Positions 44,690 to 53,639 of a stretch of DNA of 64,000 bases are shown piece by piece (the first letter of the stretch is position 1; each line of letters starts with the position of its first letter). Origin of the DNA: Alphaproteobacteria bacterium (GTDB taxonomy: Bacteria; Pseudomonadota; Alphaproteobacteria; Rhizobiales; Aestuariivirgaceae); assembly GCA_024640405.1 (NCBI GenBank), contig JAHEFB010000015.1:25622-89621 (forward strand). The letters run 5' to 3'. The translations under genes were made by a program, and so were the position numbers. The notes under the pieces were generated by a model, which saw only the letters and a program-made list of their open reading frames with translations, had not been told where the DNA came from and did no database searches.

Positions 44690-45622
44690 TCACGCCGCTT
44701 CTCGGCGCAGCGGCTGACACATGCAGTGAACTCCGCCACCGGCCCAGGTGAACATTGTCATGTCAGGGTCGTAGACCTCAAATCCCGCAGCCCGCATTTT
44801 CGCATTCAGATCGCTGGCACCCAGCGTGGACAGGACCCTGTCACCACCCAGCGCCACGACATTGCATCCCAATGCCATGGTTTCCTTGAACGTGGCGGGA
44901 ATGATCTCGATCTTCTTTTCCTTCAACCAGGCGATGATGTCGTCAGGTGTCGTGTCGAGACACACCGCAGCGCAGTTGTCATTGAGCATGCATACCATCA
45001 GGTCGATATGTACATAGAACTGATCGATTGGCGCATACTTGATTTCCCAGCCCTCGGCCTTGAACCAGTTGGCTACCTGGTTGGCAGCAACTTCTTCCGA
45101 CCGGTGGTCGGTATAGCCGACAAGCGCGACACCGTGGCGGATTATGTTGAAATCTCCACCTTCGAAGTTTCCTGCCGACACCATGTCGTAAATCGGAATA
45201 TTATTCTCCAGATAAAATCTCAGTACTGGCGCATACTCACCACGTCTGCGCGGGCTGGCCAACTGGCAGATGACAGCGCCATAAGGTGACATGAACGACG
45301 AATCCCGGGCGTAAATCTGGTAGGGCACCTGTTCATCCGCCGGCAGGAAGTGGCAGGTGACGCCGGCGCTTTCATAGGCATCGACCATTTCACGGTGCTG
45401 GCGCATGGCAAGCTGCTTGTCAAACCTGAGACCCCGGCGCAGGGTGTCGCGAACCAGCGACGACCATGCGGCGTTCTCCAGTCCAAGCCAGCGAAAAGTC
45501 TCTGTTGGACCGAGCAGTACATCCCGCAGGACGCCGGTCTCGGACTTCAGATACCAGTCCGACATTTCAGGCGTGCCGCCACCGTCGATACGGGCGCGCA
45601 AGGGGGGATTGTTGTTGCTCAT
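44690..45622 (-). CDS. Guanidino-group-modifying enzyme (arginine deiminase/amidinotransferase fold)
   Basis: 310 residues. Catalytic features of the superfamily are visible: an acid in YARDSSFM, the Glu in GNFEGGDF (about residue 152), the His in YVHIDLMV (about 203) and the nucleophile Cys near the end in GGGVHCMCQPLRR (C300 most likely). Members include arginine deiminase, dimethylarginine hydrolase and glycine amidinotransferase; which of these it is cannot be read off. AAGGAG precedes ATG 45622. A 5-bp inverted repeat TTCAC-ACAA-GTGAA lies upstream near 45683. It could process a guanidino compound linked to the creatinase-like protein at 58579. Confidence 0.82.
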   Translation of the reverse strand: MSNNNPPLRARIDGGGTPEMSDWYLKSETGVLRDVLLGPTETFRWLGLENAAWSSLVRDTLRRGLRFDKQLAMRQHREMVDAYESAGVTCHFLPADEQVPYQIYARDSSFMSPYGAVICQLASPRRRGEYAPVLRFYLENNIPIYDMVSAGNFEGGDFNIIRHGVALVGYTDHRSEEVAANQVANWFKAEGWEIKYAPIDQFYVHIDLMVCMLNDNCAAVCLDTTPDDIIAWLKEKKIEIIPATFKETMALGCNVVALGGDRVLSTLGASDLNAKMRAAGFEVYDPDMTMFTWAGGGVHCMCQPLRREAA

Positions 45623-45775
45623 GTCGGCACTCCTTCAAAATCAGGGAAAGTGAATGACACACAGCATGATGTGACAAAAATTTTCACACAAGTGAATTTT
45701 GATGGGCTTTAGTTGACAAGTTTTACCCAAAACAACAGTGGGCAAAATCGGTTTCCGCGGCTGCAGTGCGCGGAT

Positions 45776-46510
45776 TCAAGGCAAGCTCAGCTTGCTCATG
45801 CGACCGCCGTCGACAGTCCAGACCTGGCCGGTTACGAACCCGGCCTCCGGTGATGCCAGCCATGTAACCAGTGATGCCACCTCTTTGGGTTGGCCTGTCC
45901 GGCCGACCGGGTGGAGTGTTCCGATTTTCCTGCGGAATTCTTCCGGGCTCCCCAGGCTCTCGATGAAGTCAATGTTCAGATCCGTGTCGATCCACCCCGG
46001 AGCTACAGCGTTGCAGCGCACTCCGTCCGACCCGTGATCAACCGCAACCGCACGCGTCAAACCATGTAGACCTGCTTTCGAAGCGCAGTAGGCCGGGTGG
46101 CGCGGGTTTGACCCAAGACCTTCAATTGATCCGATATTGACTATATTGCCCTTACTGGCAATCAGATGCGCGATGGCATGCTTGATACACAGAAACGGTG
46201 CCGTCAGATTGACTTGAAGTGTGTCGGCCCAATCATCGACTGACGTTTCCTGAACCGTACCCTCGCGCATCAAGCCGGCATTGTTCACCAGCACATCAAG
46301 CCGCCCATGACGCGTCATAACGGTTTGGATCACTGTTTCAGGCGCGTTCGGATCGGCGAAATCGGCCTGGATTGAATCAAAGATCTCGTCTTTGCCACGT
46401 TGTTCAGTTATCACTTGAGCGCCTTCAGCAGCAAAGGCTTGCGAACAGGCTTGTCCGATTCCCGAGCGGCCTCCGGTAACCAGGACGACCTTGTCTTGAA
46501 AGCGCTTCAT
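45776..46510 (-). CDS. Short-chain dehydrogenase/reductase (first of pair)
   Basis: 244 residues of the classical SDR type. The cofactor motif is VTGGRSGIGQA (about residues 10-20), NNAGLM is at about 88, and the catalytic Ser-Tyr-Lys are in NIGSIEG and YCASKAG (about 150). The C-terminus ends in the usual VTGQVWTVDGG. Start overlaps the stop of the other SDR by four bases, so the two are translationally coupled. Substrate unknown. Confidence 0.92.
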   Translation of the reverse strand: MKRFQDKVVLVTGGRSGIGQACSQAFAAEGAQVITEQRGKDEIFDSIQADFADPNAPETVIQTVMTRHGRLDVLVNNAGLMREGTVQETSVDDWADTLQVNLTAPFLCIKHAIAHLIASKGNIVNIGSIEGLGSNPRHPAYCASKAGLHGLTRAVAVDHGSDGVRCNAVAPGWIDTDLNIDFIESLGSPEEFRRKIGTLHPVGRTGQPKEVASLVTWLASPEAGFVTGQVWTVDGGRMSKLSLP

Positions 46511-47235
46511 TGCACCGGTTTCCCGCCATTGACCTCAATCAGCGATCCGCACATATACCGCGCTTCATCGGACGCCAGAAACACCACGACATCGGCGATG
46601 TCTTCAGGTTCCGCGATCCGGCCCAGCGGTACCGAGGCATTGAGTTCCTTTATGGCAGTATCCGGGTCGAGGCCGCGCTGTGCAAACCCGGAACGGATCA
46701 TCGGCGTATTCACTTCATTGGGGCACACGGCATTCACCCGGATGTTTTGATGTGCATGTTCCATGCCGAGGCACTGGGTAAGGGCGGCAACGGCTGCTTT
46801 GGAGGTTGCGTACAAAGGGTGGTTGGGGCCCGGGTGCATGCCCCAGCAAGACGAAGTGTTGACAATCGCACCACCACCTGCTGCCGCCAAGATCGGAATG
46901 GCTGCCCGGCATAACCGAAACGGTGCTTCGACATTGATCGCCATTGTGCGCTGGTAATCTCCATCGGTCGCCTGTGTCACGGGGCCGCGCGTAATGATGC
47001 CGGCATTGTTGATCAGAATGTCGAGACCGTCCATCGCCTCTGCTGCGCGGCCCGGCAGACCATCGCAATACTCTGCATTCATGAGGTTGCCCTGGAAGCT
47101 GAAGTCAGCCTGACTGGGCTCCAGATCGGCACCGCCAACCATGACGCCTTCTGATTGCAGACGGGCAACGATAGCCTGGCCAATACCTCCTGCGGCACCT
47201 GTTACCAACGCTTTTTTTCCTTTCAGGTTACGCAT
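46507..47235 (-). CDS. Short-chain dehydrogenase/reductase (second of pair)
   Basis: 242 residues from ATG 47235 (MRNLKGKKALVTGAAGGIGQ); the frame upstream to 47283 would enter the divergent promoter. Classical SDR: VTGAAGGIGQA, NNAGII, and the active-site Tyr-Lys in YATSKAA. It is the first gene of the SDR pair and starts 147 bp from the GntR gene on the other strand, so the GntR operator at 47335 may control it too. The pair probably oxidises alcohol intermediates of the same pathway (inference). Confidence 0.92.
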   Translation of the reverse strand: MRNLKGKKALVTGAAGGIGQAIVARLQSEGVMVGGADLEPSQADFSFQGNLMNAEYCDGLPGRAAEAMDGLDILINNAGIITRGPVTQATDGDYQRTMAINVEAPFRLCRAAIPILAAAGGGAIVNTSSCWGMHPGPNHPLYATSKAAVAALTQCLGMEHAHQNIRVNAVCPNEVNTPMIRSGFAQRGLDPDTAIKELNASVPLGRIAEPEDIADVVVFLASDEARYMCGSLIEVNGGKPVQ

Positions 47236-47325
47236 GTTAATTGTCCTTTTGGTTGGCCTCGTCAAACTCGCAGCGTGGCGCAAATTGACAACTTTGCAGA
47301 AATTTCATTTCCTTCGCCAAATGTA

Positions 47326-47355
47326 TTGTTGATATTTGTATACAATTTGTATAAT
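47326..47355 (+). promoter_or_regulatory. Promoter and GntR operator in front of the GntR operon
   Basis: TTGTTG (47326-47331) and TATAAT (47350-47355) are separated by 18 bp, a convincing promoter. The spacer and -10 are covered by TTTGTATACAATTTGTAT (47335-47352), which contains the perfect palindrome TTGTATACAA. The identical 18 bases occur at 53518-53535. A repressor bound here would block RNA polymerase, fitting autorepression by the adjacent GntR-family gene. Confidence 0.75.
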
Positions 47356-47381
47356 CATTTTCCCGTTAAAGGAAGACTGAT

Positions 47382-48092
47382 ATGAAAATCAATAAGAAGC
47401 AGGCGTGCCGGATTGACCTGAAGCAGCGCATTCTGACGCTCGATATCGAGCCGGGAACCGTGCTTGATGAGACCCTGCTTTCTCGCCAGTATGAACTGTC
47501 CCGAACTCCGCTGCGTGAAGTGTTTCAACGCCTGGCAGGCGAAGGATACCTGACCCTGGAGGAGAACAGAGGTGCCAAGGTGTCCTCGATGGATATCGCC
47601 AGCATGCGCAATTTCTTCCAGTCCGCACTCCTGATCTATGCCGCAGTCGGCAGACTGGCTGCTGAAAATGCGACACCCCGTCAGATTGTCGCGCTGAAGA
47701 GTGCCCAGCGTTCTTTCCGCAAGGCCGGGGAAAACAGCGATGTATTCGGAATGGCTATGTTCAACCATTCTTTCCACCAGATAGTCGGTGAAATGGCGGG
47801 CAATGCCTACCTGACCCCGAGCCTCAGCCGCCTGCTGATTGATCACACCAGAATGAGCCAGCTGTTCTACAAGCCAAAAAATACCCAGGAGCAGCAGTTG
47901 ATCTGGACTGCCTGCGACCAGCACGACCAGATCATCGAGGCAATCGAGAAACGTGAACCGGCGATGGTTGTTGAACTGACCCGGGAGCACTGGGCCTTGT
48001 CTCGTGACAGGATCGAAAAATACGTCCGGCCGGATCCACTGCCGAACGATCTGGATGTTGATACGCCGGAGAGCAAAAAACATGCGATTTGA
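47382..48092 (+). CDS. GntR family regulator (FCD subfamily)
   Basis: 236 residues. The N-terminal winged HTH reads LDETLLSRQYELSRTPLREV and FQRLAGEGYLTLEENRGAKV (about residues 28-68). The all-helical FCD effector domain follows, with metal-site candidates (His in FNHSFHQIVGEMAGN and in SRLLIDHTRMSQLF). GGAAG precedes ATG 47382. The next gene starts inside its 3' end, so the regulator is cotranscribed with the catabolic genes. It likely represses via the palindrome at 47335 and 53518 and is released by the pathway substrate. Confidence 0.92.
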   Translation: MKINKKQACRIDLKQRILTLDIEPGTVLDETLLSRQYELSRTPLREVFQRLAGEGYLTLEENRGAKVSSMDIASMRNFFQSALLIYAAVGRLAAENATPRQIVALKSAQRSFRKAGENSDVFGMAMFNHSFHQIVGEMAGNAYLTPSLSRLLIDHTRMSQLFYKPKNTQEQQLIWTACDQHDQIIEAIEKREPAMVVELTREHWALSRDRIEKYVRPDPLPNDLDVDTPESKKHAI

Positions 48093-49014
48093 GGGCATCT
48101 ATACCCCGTTAGTAACGCCCCACAACGACGACTATTCAATAAACAGAAAGGCGTTTGGCGAAGCTATTGAACATCTGATCGGTTGCGGGGTGCATGGCAT
48201 CATCGTTGCCGGTACAACCGGCGAGTATTATGCGCAGTCAACCGAAGAGCGCATTGAACTTATGGGGCTGGCCAGGCAGATTATCGGCAATCGCATTCCC
48301 CTGATTGTCGGCACCGGCGCCATTCGAACCGAAGACAGTATTGTCTTTGCAGAGGCGGCCAGGAAGATATCCGCCGATGCCCTGCTGATTGCCACGCCGC
48401 CTTATGCATATCCGACCGGGCGTGAAATTGCATTGCACGCGCTGGCCATTGACCGGGCGGCCAATCTTCCCGCCATGTTGTACAATTATCCCGGCCGAAT
48501 GTCGGTCAACATGGATGAAGAAACCCTGGACCGGCTTGGCCGTTCCCCGAATTTCTGTGCCATCAAGGAAAGCTCCGGTGACCCCAACAGGTTGCACATG
48601 CTGGCGCGTGACTATCCTCATATTCAACTGTCATGCGGCATGGATGACCAGGCGCTTGAGTTCTTTGCCTGGGGTGCGCGTTCCTGGGTATGCGCGGGGT
48701 CAAATTTTGCTCCCGAGGCCCATATCGCCCTGTACAGGGCTTGCGCGATCGAGGGAAATTTCACCAAGGGTCGCGCCATCATGTCCGCCATGCTGCCATT
48801 GATGAGTGTGCTGGAGCAGGGCGGCAAGTTCGTCCAGTGCATCAAGCACGGGCTCACATTGCGCGGGATTGCCTGCGGCCCGCCGCGCCGGCCATTGCAA
48901 CCCCTGAATAAGGATGACAAGCGCCAGCTTGCCCAAGTGATTGCCACGATGAATACCGCCATTTCGGCGATTGAGAAGGAAGCGAGAGATGAGCGATCTT
49001 CTGACACGTGCTGA
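48082..49014 (+). CDS. DapA/NAL-family aldolase or deaminase-lyase
   Basis: 310 residues of the dihydrodipicolinate synthase superfamily, starting at ATG 48082 (MRFEGIYTPLVTP), 11 bases inside the GntR 3' end. The Schiff-base Lys is K162 in AIKESSGD, the assisting Tyr is in LYNYPGR (about 134-136), and the GTTGEYY motif (about 45-50) is present. Members include DHDPS, N-acetylneuraminate lyase, KDG aldolase and the hydroxyproline-pathway enzyme that deaminates pyrroline-4-hydroxy-2-carboxylate to 2-oxoglutarate semialdehyde. Context with oxidase and aldehyde dehydrogenase favours a catabolic role such as the last; this is inference. Confidence 0.88.
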   Translation: MRFEGIYTPLVTPHNDDYSINRKAFGEAIEHLIGCGVHGIIVAGTTGEYYAQSTEERIELMGLARQIIGNRIPLIVGTGAIRTEDSIVFAEAARKISADALLIATPPYAYPTGREIALHALAIDRAANLPAMLYNYPGRMSVNMDEETLDRLGRSPNFCAIKESSGDPNRLHMLARDYPHIQLSCGMDDQALEFFAWGARSWVCAGSNFAPEAHIALYRACAIEGNFTKGRAIMSAMLPLMSVLEQGGKFVQCIKHGLTLRGIACGPPRRPLQPLNKDDKRQLAQVIATMNTAISAIEKEARDERSSDTC

Positions 49015-50491
49015 ATATGCCGCCATTGCCAAGGCAATGGATTTCCCCAAAGCGGCCTTCATAGACGGTAAATACCGTGCTGGCCGCGGCGCGGCGCTCA
49101 AGACCTTCAATCCCGCCACAGGCGAGGTAATTTGTGAAATTGCCGCCGGCAACGGCGCCGATGTAGACCTTGCCGTGTCCAAGGCGCGCGAAGCATTCGA
49201 TCAGGGTCACTGGGCGAAACTGCATCCCGGCAAGCGCAAGGACGTACTGATCCGCTTGTGCAAGCTGATCACCCGAAACCGGCGTGAACTGGCCGTCATG
49301 GAGAGTCTCGACAGCGGCAAGCCAATTCGTGACTGCGAACTCATCGATATTCCTGAAACCATTCAGACCATCAAATGGCACGCCGAGGCAGCAGACAAAC
49401 TATACGACCAGACGGCGCCCGGTGGTGACGATGCCATCGCCATGATCGTTCGCGAACCGGTAGGCGTGGTTGCTGCAATTCTGCCGTGGAACTTTCCGTT
49501 GCTCATCCTGGCCTGGAAAATCGGACCCGCGCTTGCCGCCGGCAACTCGGTCATCGTAAAACCGGCGGAACAAACCTCGCTGACCGCCCTTCGGGTTGCC
49601 GAGCTGGCTGCCGAGGCGGGCATTCCGCGCGGCGTCCTGCAGGTACTTCCAGGCGACGGTCCTTCGGTTGGCGAGCCGTTGGGTTTGCACATGCAGGTGG
49701 ACATGGTCAGCTTTACCGGCTCTACCGAAACCGGCAAACGTTTCCTGCGTTATTCCGCAGACAGCAACCTCAAGAAGGTCGTGCTGGAATGTGGCGGCAA
49801 GAATCCGGCGGTTGTGCTCGAAGATGCCGAGGATCTGGATCTGGTGGCGGAACACCTTGTCAATGCCGCGTTCTGGAACATGGGTGAAAACTGTTCCGCC
49901 AACTCCCGTCTGATCGTGCATGAGGCGGTCAAGAAGCCGCTGCTGAAACATATGCTGGCCCGATTGCGTGACTGGAAAACCGGTGATCCGCTTGACCCGC
50001 AAAACCACCTTGGCGCATTGATCGACAAGGGCCACTGCAAGAAGGTTGCAAGCTATCTGAAGACAACCAGGGGTAAGCTGTTGGCCGGCGGCAAGATTGA
50101 AGGCAGCTTTGCTGCGCCGACGATATTCGATGACGTGAAGCGTCGCGACAAGCTAGCACGCGAAGAAATCTTCGGTCCTGTCCTGTCGGTAATAACGGTC
50201 CGCTCGTTTGACGAGGCAATTGAGATTGCCAATGACACGGACTATGGCCTTGCCGCCAGTGTCTTCACGGCCAACGGTAAAAAGGCTCTGCGGGCTGCCA
50301 GGGCTATCAGGGCCGGTACCGTTACGGTCAACTGTTATGGCGAAGGCGACATCTCCACACCGTTCGGCGGCTACAAGCAGTCCGGTTTTGGTGGCCGCGA
50401 CAATGCCATTCATGCCCACGATCAGTACACCGAAATCAAGACTATATGGGTTGATCTGAGTGATCCTGCGGCCGGAGACAAAGTAACATGA
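48989..50491 (+). CDS. Aldehyde dehydrogenase (PuuC/BetB-like)
   Basis: 500 residues from ATG 48989 with GGAAGCGAGAG upstream, overlapping the previous gene by 26 bases. Motifs are ILPWNFPLLI (about residue 165), FTGSTETGKRF, general-base Glu in LECGGKNPAVV and nucleophile Cys in NMGENCSANSR (about 300); the tail is PFGGYKQSGFGG. Related enzymes oxidise amino-aldehydes, betaine aldehyde or 2-oxoglutarate semialdehyde. Here it should oxidise the aldehyde released by the DapA-family step. Its stop overlaps the MttB-family start (ATGA). Confidence 0.93.
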   Translation: MSDLLTRAEYAAIAKAMDFPKAAFIDGKYRAGRGAALKTFNPATGEVICEIAAGNGADVDLAVSKAREAFDQGHWAKLHPGKRKDVLIRLCKLITRNRRELAVMESLDSGKPIRDCELIDIPETIQTIKWHAEAADKLYDQTAPGGDDAIAMIVREPVGVVAAILPWNFPLLILAWKIGPALAAGNSVIVKPAEQTSLTALRVAELAAEAGIPRGVLQVLPGDGPSVGEPLGLHMQVDMVSFTGSTETGKRFLRYSADSNLKKVVLECGGKNPAVVLEDAEDLDLVAEHLVNAAFWNMGENCSANSRLIVHEAVKKPLLKHMLARLRDWKTGDPLDPQNHLGALIDKGHCKKVASYLKTTRGKLLAGGKIEGSFAAPTIFDDVKRRDKLAREEIFGPVLSVITVRSFDEAIEIANDTDYGLAASVFTANGKKALRAARAIRAGTVTVNCYGEGDISTPFGGYKQSGFGGRDNAIHAHDQYTEIKTIWVDLSDPAAGDKVT

Positions 50492-52047
50492 ATGTGGTGG
50501 AAGAAGCGCCGCGCACGCGTCGTGGCGGACGAGGGTCGAGGCGCGAGCTGCGCAGTGCAATTGATACTACCATGCTGCCTGCACTGCAGCGCAAACTGCC
50601 ACTTGTCGAGCCGATGGACGAAAGTCAGGTCGAGCAGATAGACAACGCATCAATGGACATCCTTGAAGATGTAGGCGTTATCTTCCGTGATCCGCAGGCC
50701 ATCGCCGACTGGAAATCCGTTGGTGCAGATATCCGTGATGAAGACAGGGTTCATCTCGATAGAGGCCTGGTCAGGGAGCTGATCAGGTCTATTCCAGAAA
50801 GTTTCACCTATCACGCACGCAACCCCGCGAACAATTTGCCGTTCGGCAAGGATCACTCGATTTTTGTCCCGATGACCGGTGCGCCGTACCTGCGCGATCT
50901 GGAGGACCGCCGACGCGGCCCGACGCTGCAAGACCTGGCTGATTTTCACAAGTTGTCACACATGTTGCCGGCGATTCACTCGTCCGCACATCATATTGTC
51001 GAACCGATGGATCATGTAGTCGCGCACCGGCATTTGCGCATCACCTACTCATCAATGAAGCACTCCGACAAGACCTTCATGGGCATGACGACAAGCCCGA
51101 GGAATGCTGAAGACGTCATGGACATGTGCGCCATCCTGTTTGGCGATGAATTCATGGAAACCCACCCTGTGGCCACCGGGAATTGCAACGGCAATTCGCC
51201 GCTGGTCTGGGATGAGACCATGCTTGGTGCCATGCGGGCTTTTTGCAAACGCAACCAGCCGGTTTTGTGCTCACCGTTCGTACTGGGTGGCGCCAACACG
51301 CCGGCTTCAACTGCGGCATCGGTTGCCCAGCTGAACGCCGAGGCGCTATCGGCCCTTGCCTATACCCAGGTGGTTCGAAAAGGCTGCCCGGCGATTTATG
51401 GTCACTATCTCTCCACGGTGTCGATGAGGTCCGGGGCGCCGATGGCCGGTACACCGGAAATCAGCCTGATGAACTTCATGATTGGCCAGATGGCCAGATA
51501 CTACAAAGTGCCCTGGCGCACATCCAACACCCTTGGCGGTGCCAAGACATTTGATGCACAGGCTGGATACGAAAGCGCCAGTACCATGATGGCTGTCCTG
51601 ATGGCAGGGGCCAACTATATCTGGCATTCGGCCGGTTGGAACGAAGCCGGCATGCATTGTTCGATGGCCAAGTTTGTCGTTGACGCTGAGCAATGTGCCA
51701 TGGGTTACCGGATGGCACAGGGTGTGAACTGGGGCGACTTCGACGAGGCCCTTGCAGCGGTGCGTGACATCGGTCCCGGTGGCCATTATCTCGGCCATCC
51801 TCATACACAGGCCAATTTTCAGGAAGCGTTCTTCATGCCGCAATTGTTCGACAACAATTCTATTGAGCAATGGATAGCTGACGGATCGCAGGAGATAACC
51901 GAACGAGCCCTCAAGCATGTGCACAAGCTGCTGGCATCCTATGAGGAACCGAAGCTGGACCCGGCAGTGGACGAAGCTCTGCTCGACTATATCGCTAGAC
52001 GCGAGCGTGAGATTCCGGCGGTTGATGCCCTCAACAATGAGCATTAG
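50488..52047 (+). CDS. MttB-family methyltransferase, non-pyrrolysine (second copy)
   Basis: 519 residues, same family and layout as the protein at 41247 (the first block has matching MARDP-like and DLHGG/DLEDR loops). The active-site region reads RTSNTLGGAKTFDAQAGYES with no in-frame TAG. It begins in a 4-base overlap with the aldehyde dehydrogenase and is followed after five bases by the FAD oxidase, so it belongs to the GntR operon. In known relatives a quaternary-amine methyl group goes to a corrinoid protein; none is encoded nearby, so either that partner is elsewhere or the acceptor differs. Substrate is inferred to be a betaine. Confidence 0.88.
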   Translation: MNVVEEAPRTRRGGRGSRRELRSAIDTTMLPALQRKLPLVEPMDESQVEQIDNASMDILEDVGVIFRDPQAIADWKSVGADIRDEDRVHLDRGLVRELIRSIPESFTYHARNPANNLPFGKDHSIFVPMTGAPYLRDLEDRRRGPTLQDLADFHKLSHMLPAIHSSAHHIVEPMDHVVAHRHLRITYSSMKHSDKTFMGMTTSPRNAEDVMDMCAILFGDEFMETHPVATGNCNGNSPLVWDETMLGAMRAFCKRNQPVLCSPFVLGGANTPASTAASVAQLNAEALSALAYTQVVRKGCPAIYGHYLSTVSMRSGAPMAGTPEISLMNFMIGQMARYYKVPWRTSNTLGGAKTFDAQAGYESASTMMAVLMAGANYIWHSAGWNEAGMHCSMAKFVVDAEQCAMGYRMAQGVNWGDFDEALAAVRDIGPGGHYLGHPHTQANFQEAFFMPQLFDNNSIEQWIADGSQEITERALKHVHKLLASYEEPKLDPAVDEALLDYIARREREIPAVDALNNEH

Positions 52048-52052
52048 GTGCA

Positions 52053-53396
52053 ATGACGAATATTCATGTCACTCGCCAGGCTTCTGATCCGGGTCGGCCT
52101 GCATGGGACGCCATTTTGCCGCCGGTTCGGGCCTTTCCGCCACTGGACACCGGTATGGTCGCGGACTGGCTGGTGATCGGTGCAGGCTTTGCCGGTCTGG
52201 CAGCGGCTCGCCGCCTGCGGCAACTGCATCCGGCAGATTCCATTGCAGTGCTTGAAGCGCGCCGGATTGCTGAAGGCCCTGCCGGACGCAATTCCGGCTT
52301 CATGATAGATTTGCCGCACAATCTGGTATCGGAAGATTATGCCGGTGCGCTGGATGAGGATTGCAGACAGACGGCCATGAACCGCTCTGCCATCAGCTTT
52401 GCGCGCGAGGCCGCCGGGGAGTACGAAATGTCCCGCGAGACATTTGTTCTCAGCGGCAAGACAAACGCGGCTGCATCAGCGAAAGGCGTAAAGCACAATC
52501 TGGCATATGCGAAGCACCTGCAAACGCTGGGTGAGGATCACGAGCTGCTGGACGACCGGCAGATGAGGGAGGTTTGTGGATCCCCGTACTATCGCAGCGG
52601 GCTTTACACGCCGGGAACAGCAATGCTGCAGCCGGCTTTGTTTGTACGTGGCATGGCTGCCGGTCTCGCAGCTCAAGGTGTGAAGATTTTTGAGAATTCA
52701 TCCGTTATGGAACTTGGGCGATCAGGCGGCACCTGGAATGCCAGGACCGGCAATGGATCAATTCAGTCGCCCAGGGTTGTTCTGGCGGTGAACGGTCACG
52801 TTGAGAGTTTCGGGTTTTTCAAGCGGCGATTGATGCATGTTTGCCTGTATGCCTCGATGACCAGGCCGCTGACGGAAAATGAGCAGCGCGTGCTGGGTGG
52901 CGACAGTCAATGGGGATTTACGCCCGCCGATCCCATGGGTACCACTGTCAGGAAGATTGCCGGCACCGGTGGAACCCGTATCGTTGTGCGTAACCGCTTT
53001 ACATGGAACCCGACAAGGCAGGCGAACGAAGCGGTGCTGGAGTCGTTTGGCCAGTCTCACAGGAAAACTTTCCGGGCCCGGTTTGCCATGCTCGCTGATG
53101 TGGAAATGGAGCACTGCTGGGGTGGGATGCTGTGCCTCAGCCGCAACAATGTTGCAGCATTTGGCGAGATCGATGAAGGGCTTTATTCCGCCTGCTGCCA
53201 GAACGGACTTGGCGCTGCCAGGGGTACCGCTTCCGGCATGCTGGCTGCGGAACTGGCTAGCGGCATGCAATCCGATCACTTAAACCACATGCTCGCACAG
53301 CCGGCACCCCGTCGCTTGCCGCCGGAGCCGATCGCATCGATTGGAGCATTTGCCGCCATGCGGTGGGGTGAATTCAAGGCCGGCTCGGAACTGTAA
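52053..53396 (+). CDS. DAO-type FAD-dependent oxidoreductase
   Basis: 447 residues. The FAD motif is VIGAGFAGLAAARRL (about residues 33-47) with the ending VLEARRIAEGPAGRNSGFM, the latter typical of sarcosine/dimethylglycine/gamma-glutamyl-putrescine oxidase relatives. The tail has HCWGGMLCLS and CCQNGLGAARGT, the substrate-side and FAD-tail contacts. It oxidises an amine (secondary or tertiary) to an imine. It is the last gene of the operon headed by GntR, directly after the MttB-family gene, so a demethylated or partly methylated amino acid is a likely substrate. Confidence 0.9.
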   Translation: MTNIHVTRQASDPGRPAWDAILPPVRAFPPLDTGMVADWLVIGAGFAGLAAARRLRQLHPADSIAVLEARRIAEGPAGRNSGFMIDLPHNLVSEDYAGALDEDCRQTAMNRSAISFAREAAGEYEMSRETFVLSGKTNAAASAKGVKHNLAYAKHLQTLGEDHELLDDRQMREVCGSPYYRSGLYTPGTAMLQPALFVRGMAAGLAAQGVKIFENSSVMELGRSGGTWNARTGNGSIQSPRVVLAVNGHVESFGFFKRRLMHVCLYASMTRPLTENEQRVLGGDSQWGFTPADPMGTTVRKIAGTGGTRIVVRNRFTWNPTRQANEAVLESFGQSHRKTFRARFAMLADVEMEHCWGGMLCLSRNNVAAFGEIDEGLYSACCQNGLGAARGTASGMLAAELASGMQSDHLNHMLAQPAPRRLPPEPIASIGAFAAMRWGEFKAGSEL

Positions 53397-53517
53397 CCGG
53401 TCGCGACCGTTCTTTTTCGGGATATCCCAATCGAGACGGTTTCAATCACCTGTTCACCCCTGGAATTGACCAATATCGGCCAGAAAAGGCTAATTAATCC
53501 ACAATTCGCCATTGTGT
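53397..53517. other. Intergenic upstream half, before the operator
   Basis: No gene. It holds the end of the operon and a possible stem ACAATT-CGCC-ATTGT near 53501-53515, just before the shared operator. The following 100 bp up to ATG 53640 form the leader of the binding-protein gene; an upstream in-frame extension of that gene is not supported. Confidence 0.4.
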
Positions 53518-53535
53518 TTTGTATACAATTTGTAT
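53518..53535 (+). promoter_or_regulatory. Second GntR operator
   Basis: TTTGTATACAATTTGTAT is identical over all 18 bases to 47335-47352. A TATTAT box (53533-53538) overlaps its right end; the -35 is less clear (TTGTGT at 53512 with 15-bp spacing). It sits 105 bp before the solute-binding-protein start, so that gene is placed under the same regulator. Confidence 0.75.
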
Positions 53536-53639
53536 TATTTTGCTGTTTCCCCGAGCCGTACCGGCAAGACAAATGCCTGGAATGGATCGGGATTATTTGT
53601 GACAAGAACCTAAAAACCAAACCAGGGTGGAAATATAAA

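Noticed and set aside
41247-52047. Pyrrolysine-containing MttB
   Set aside because: Both MttB-family frames are free of internal TAG codons.
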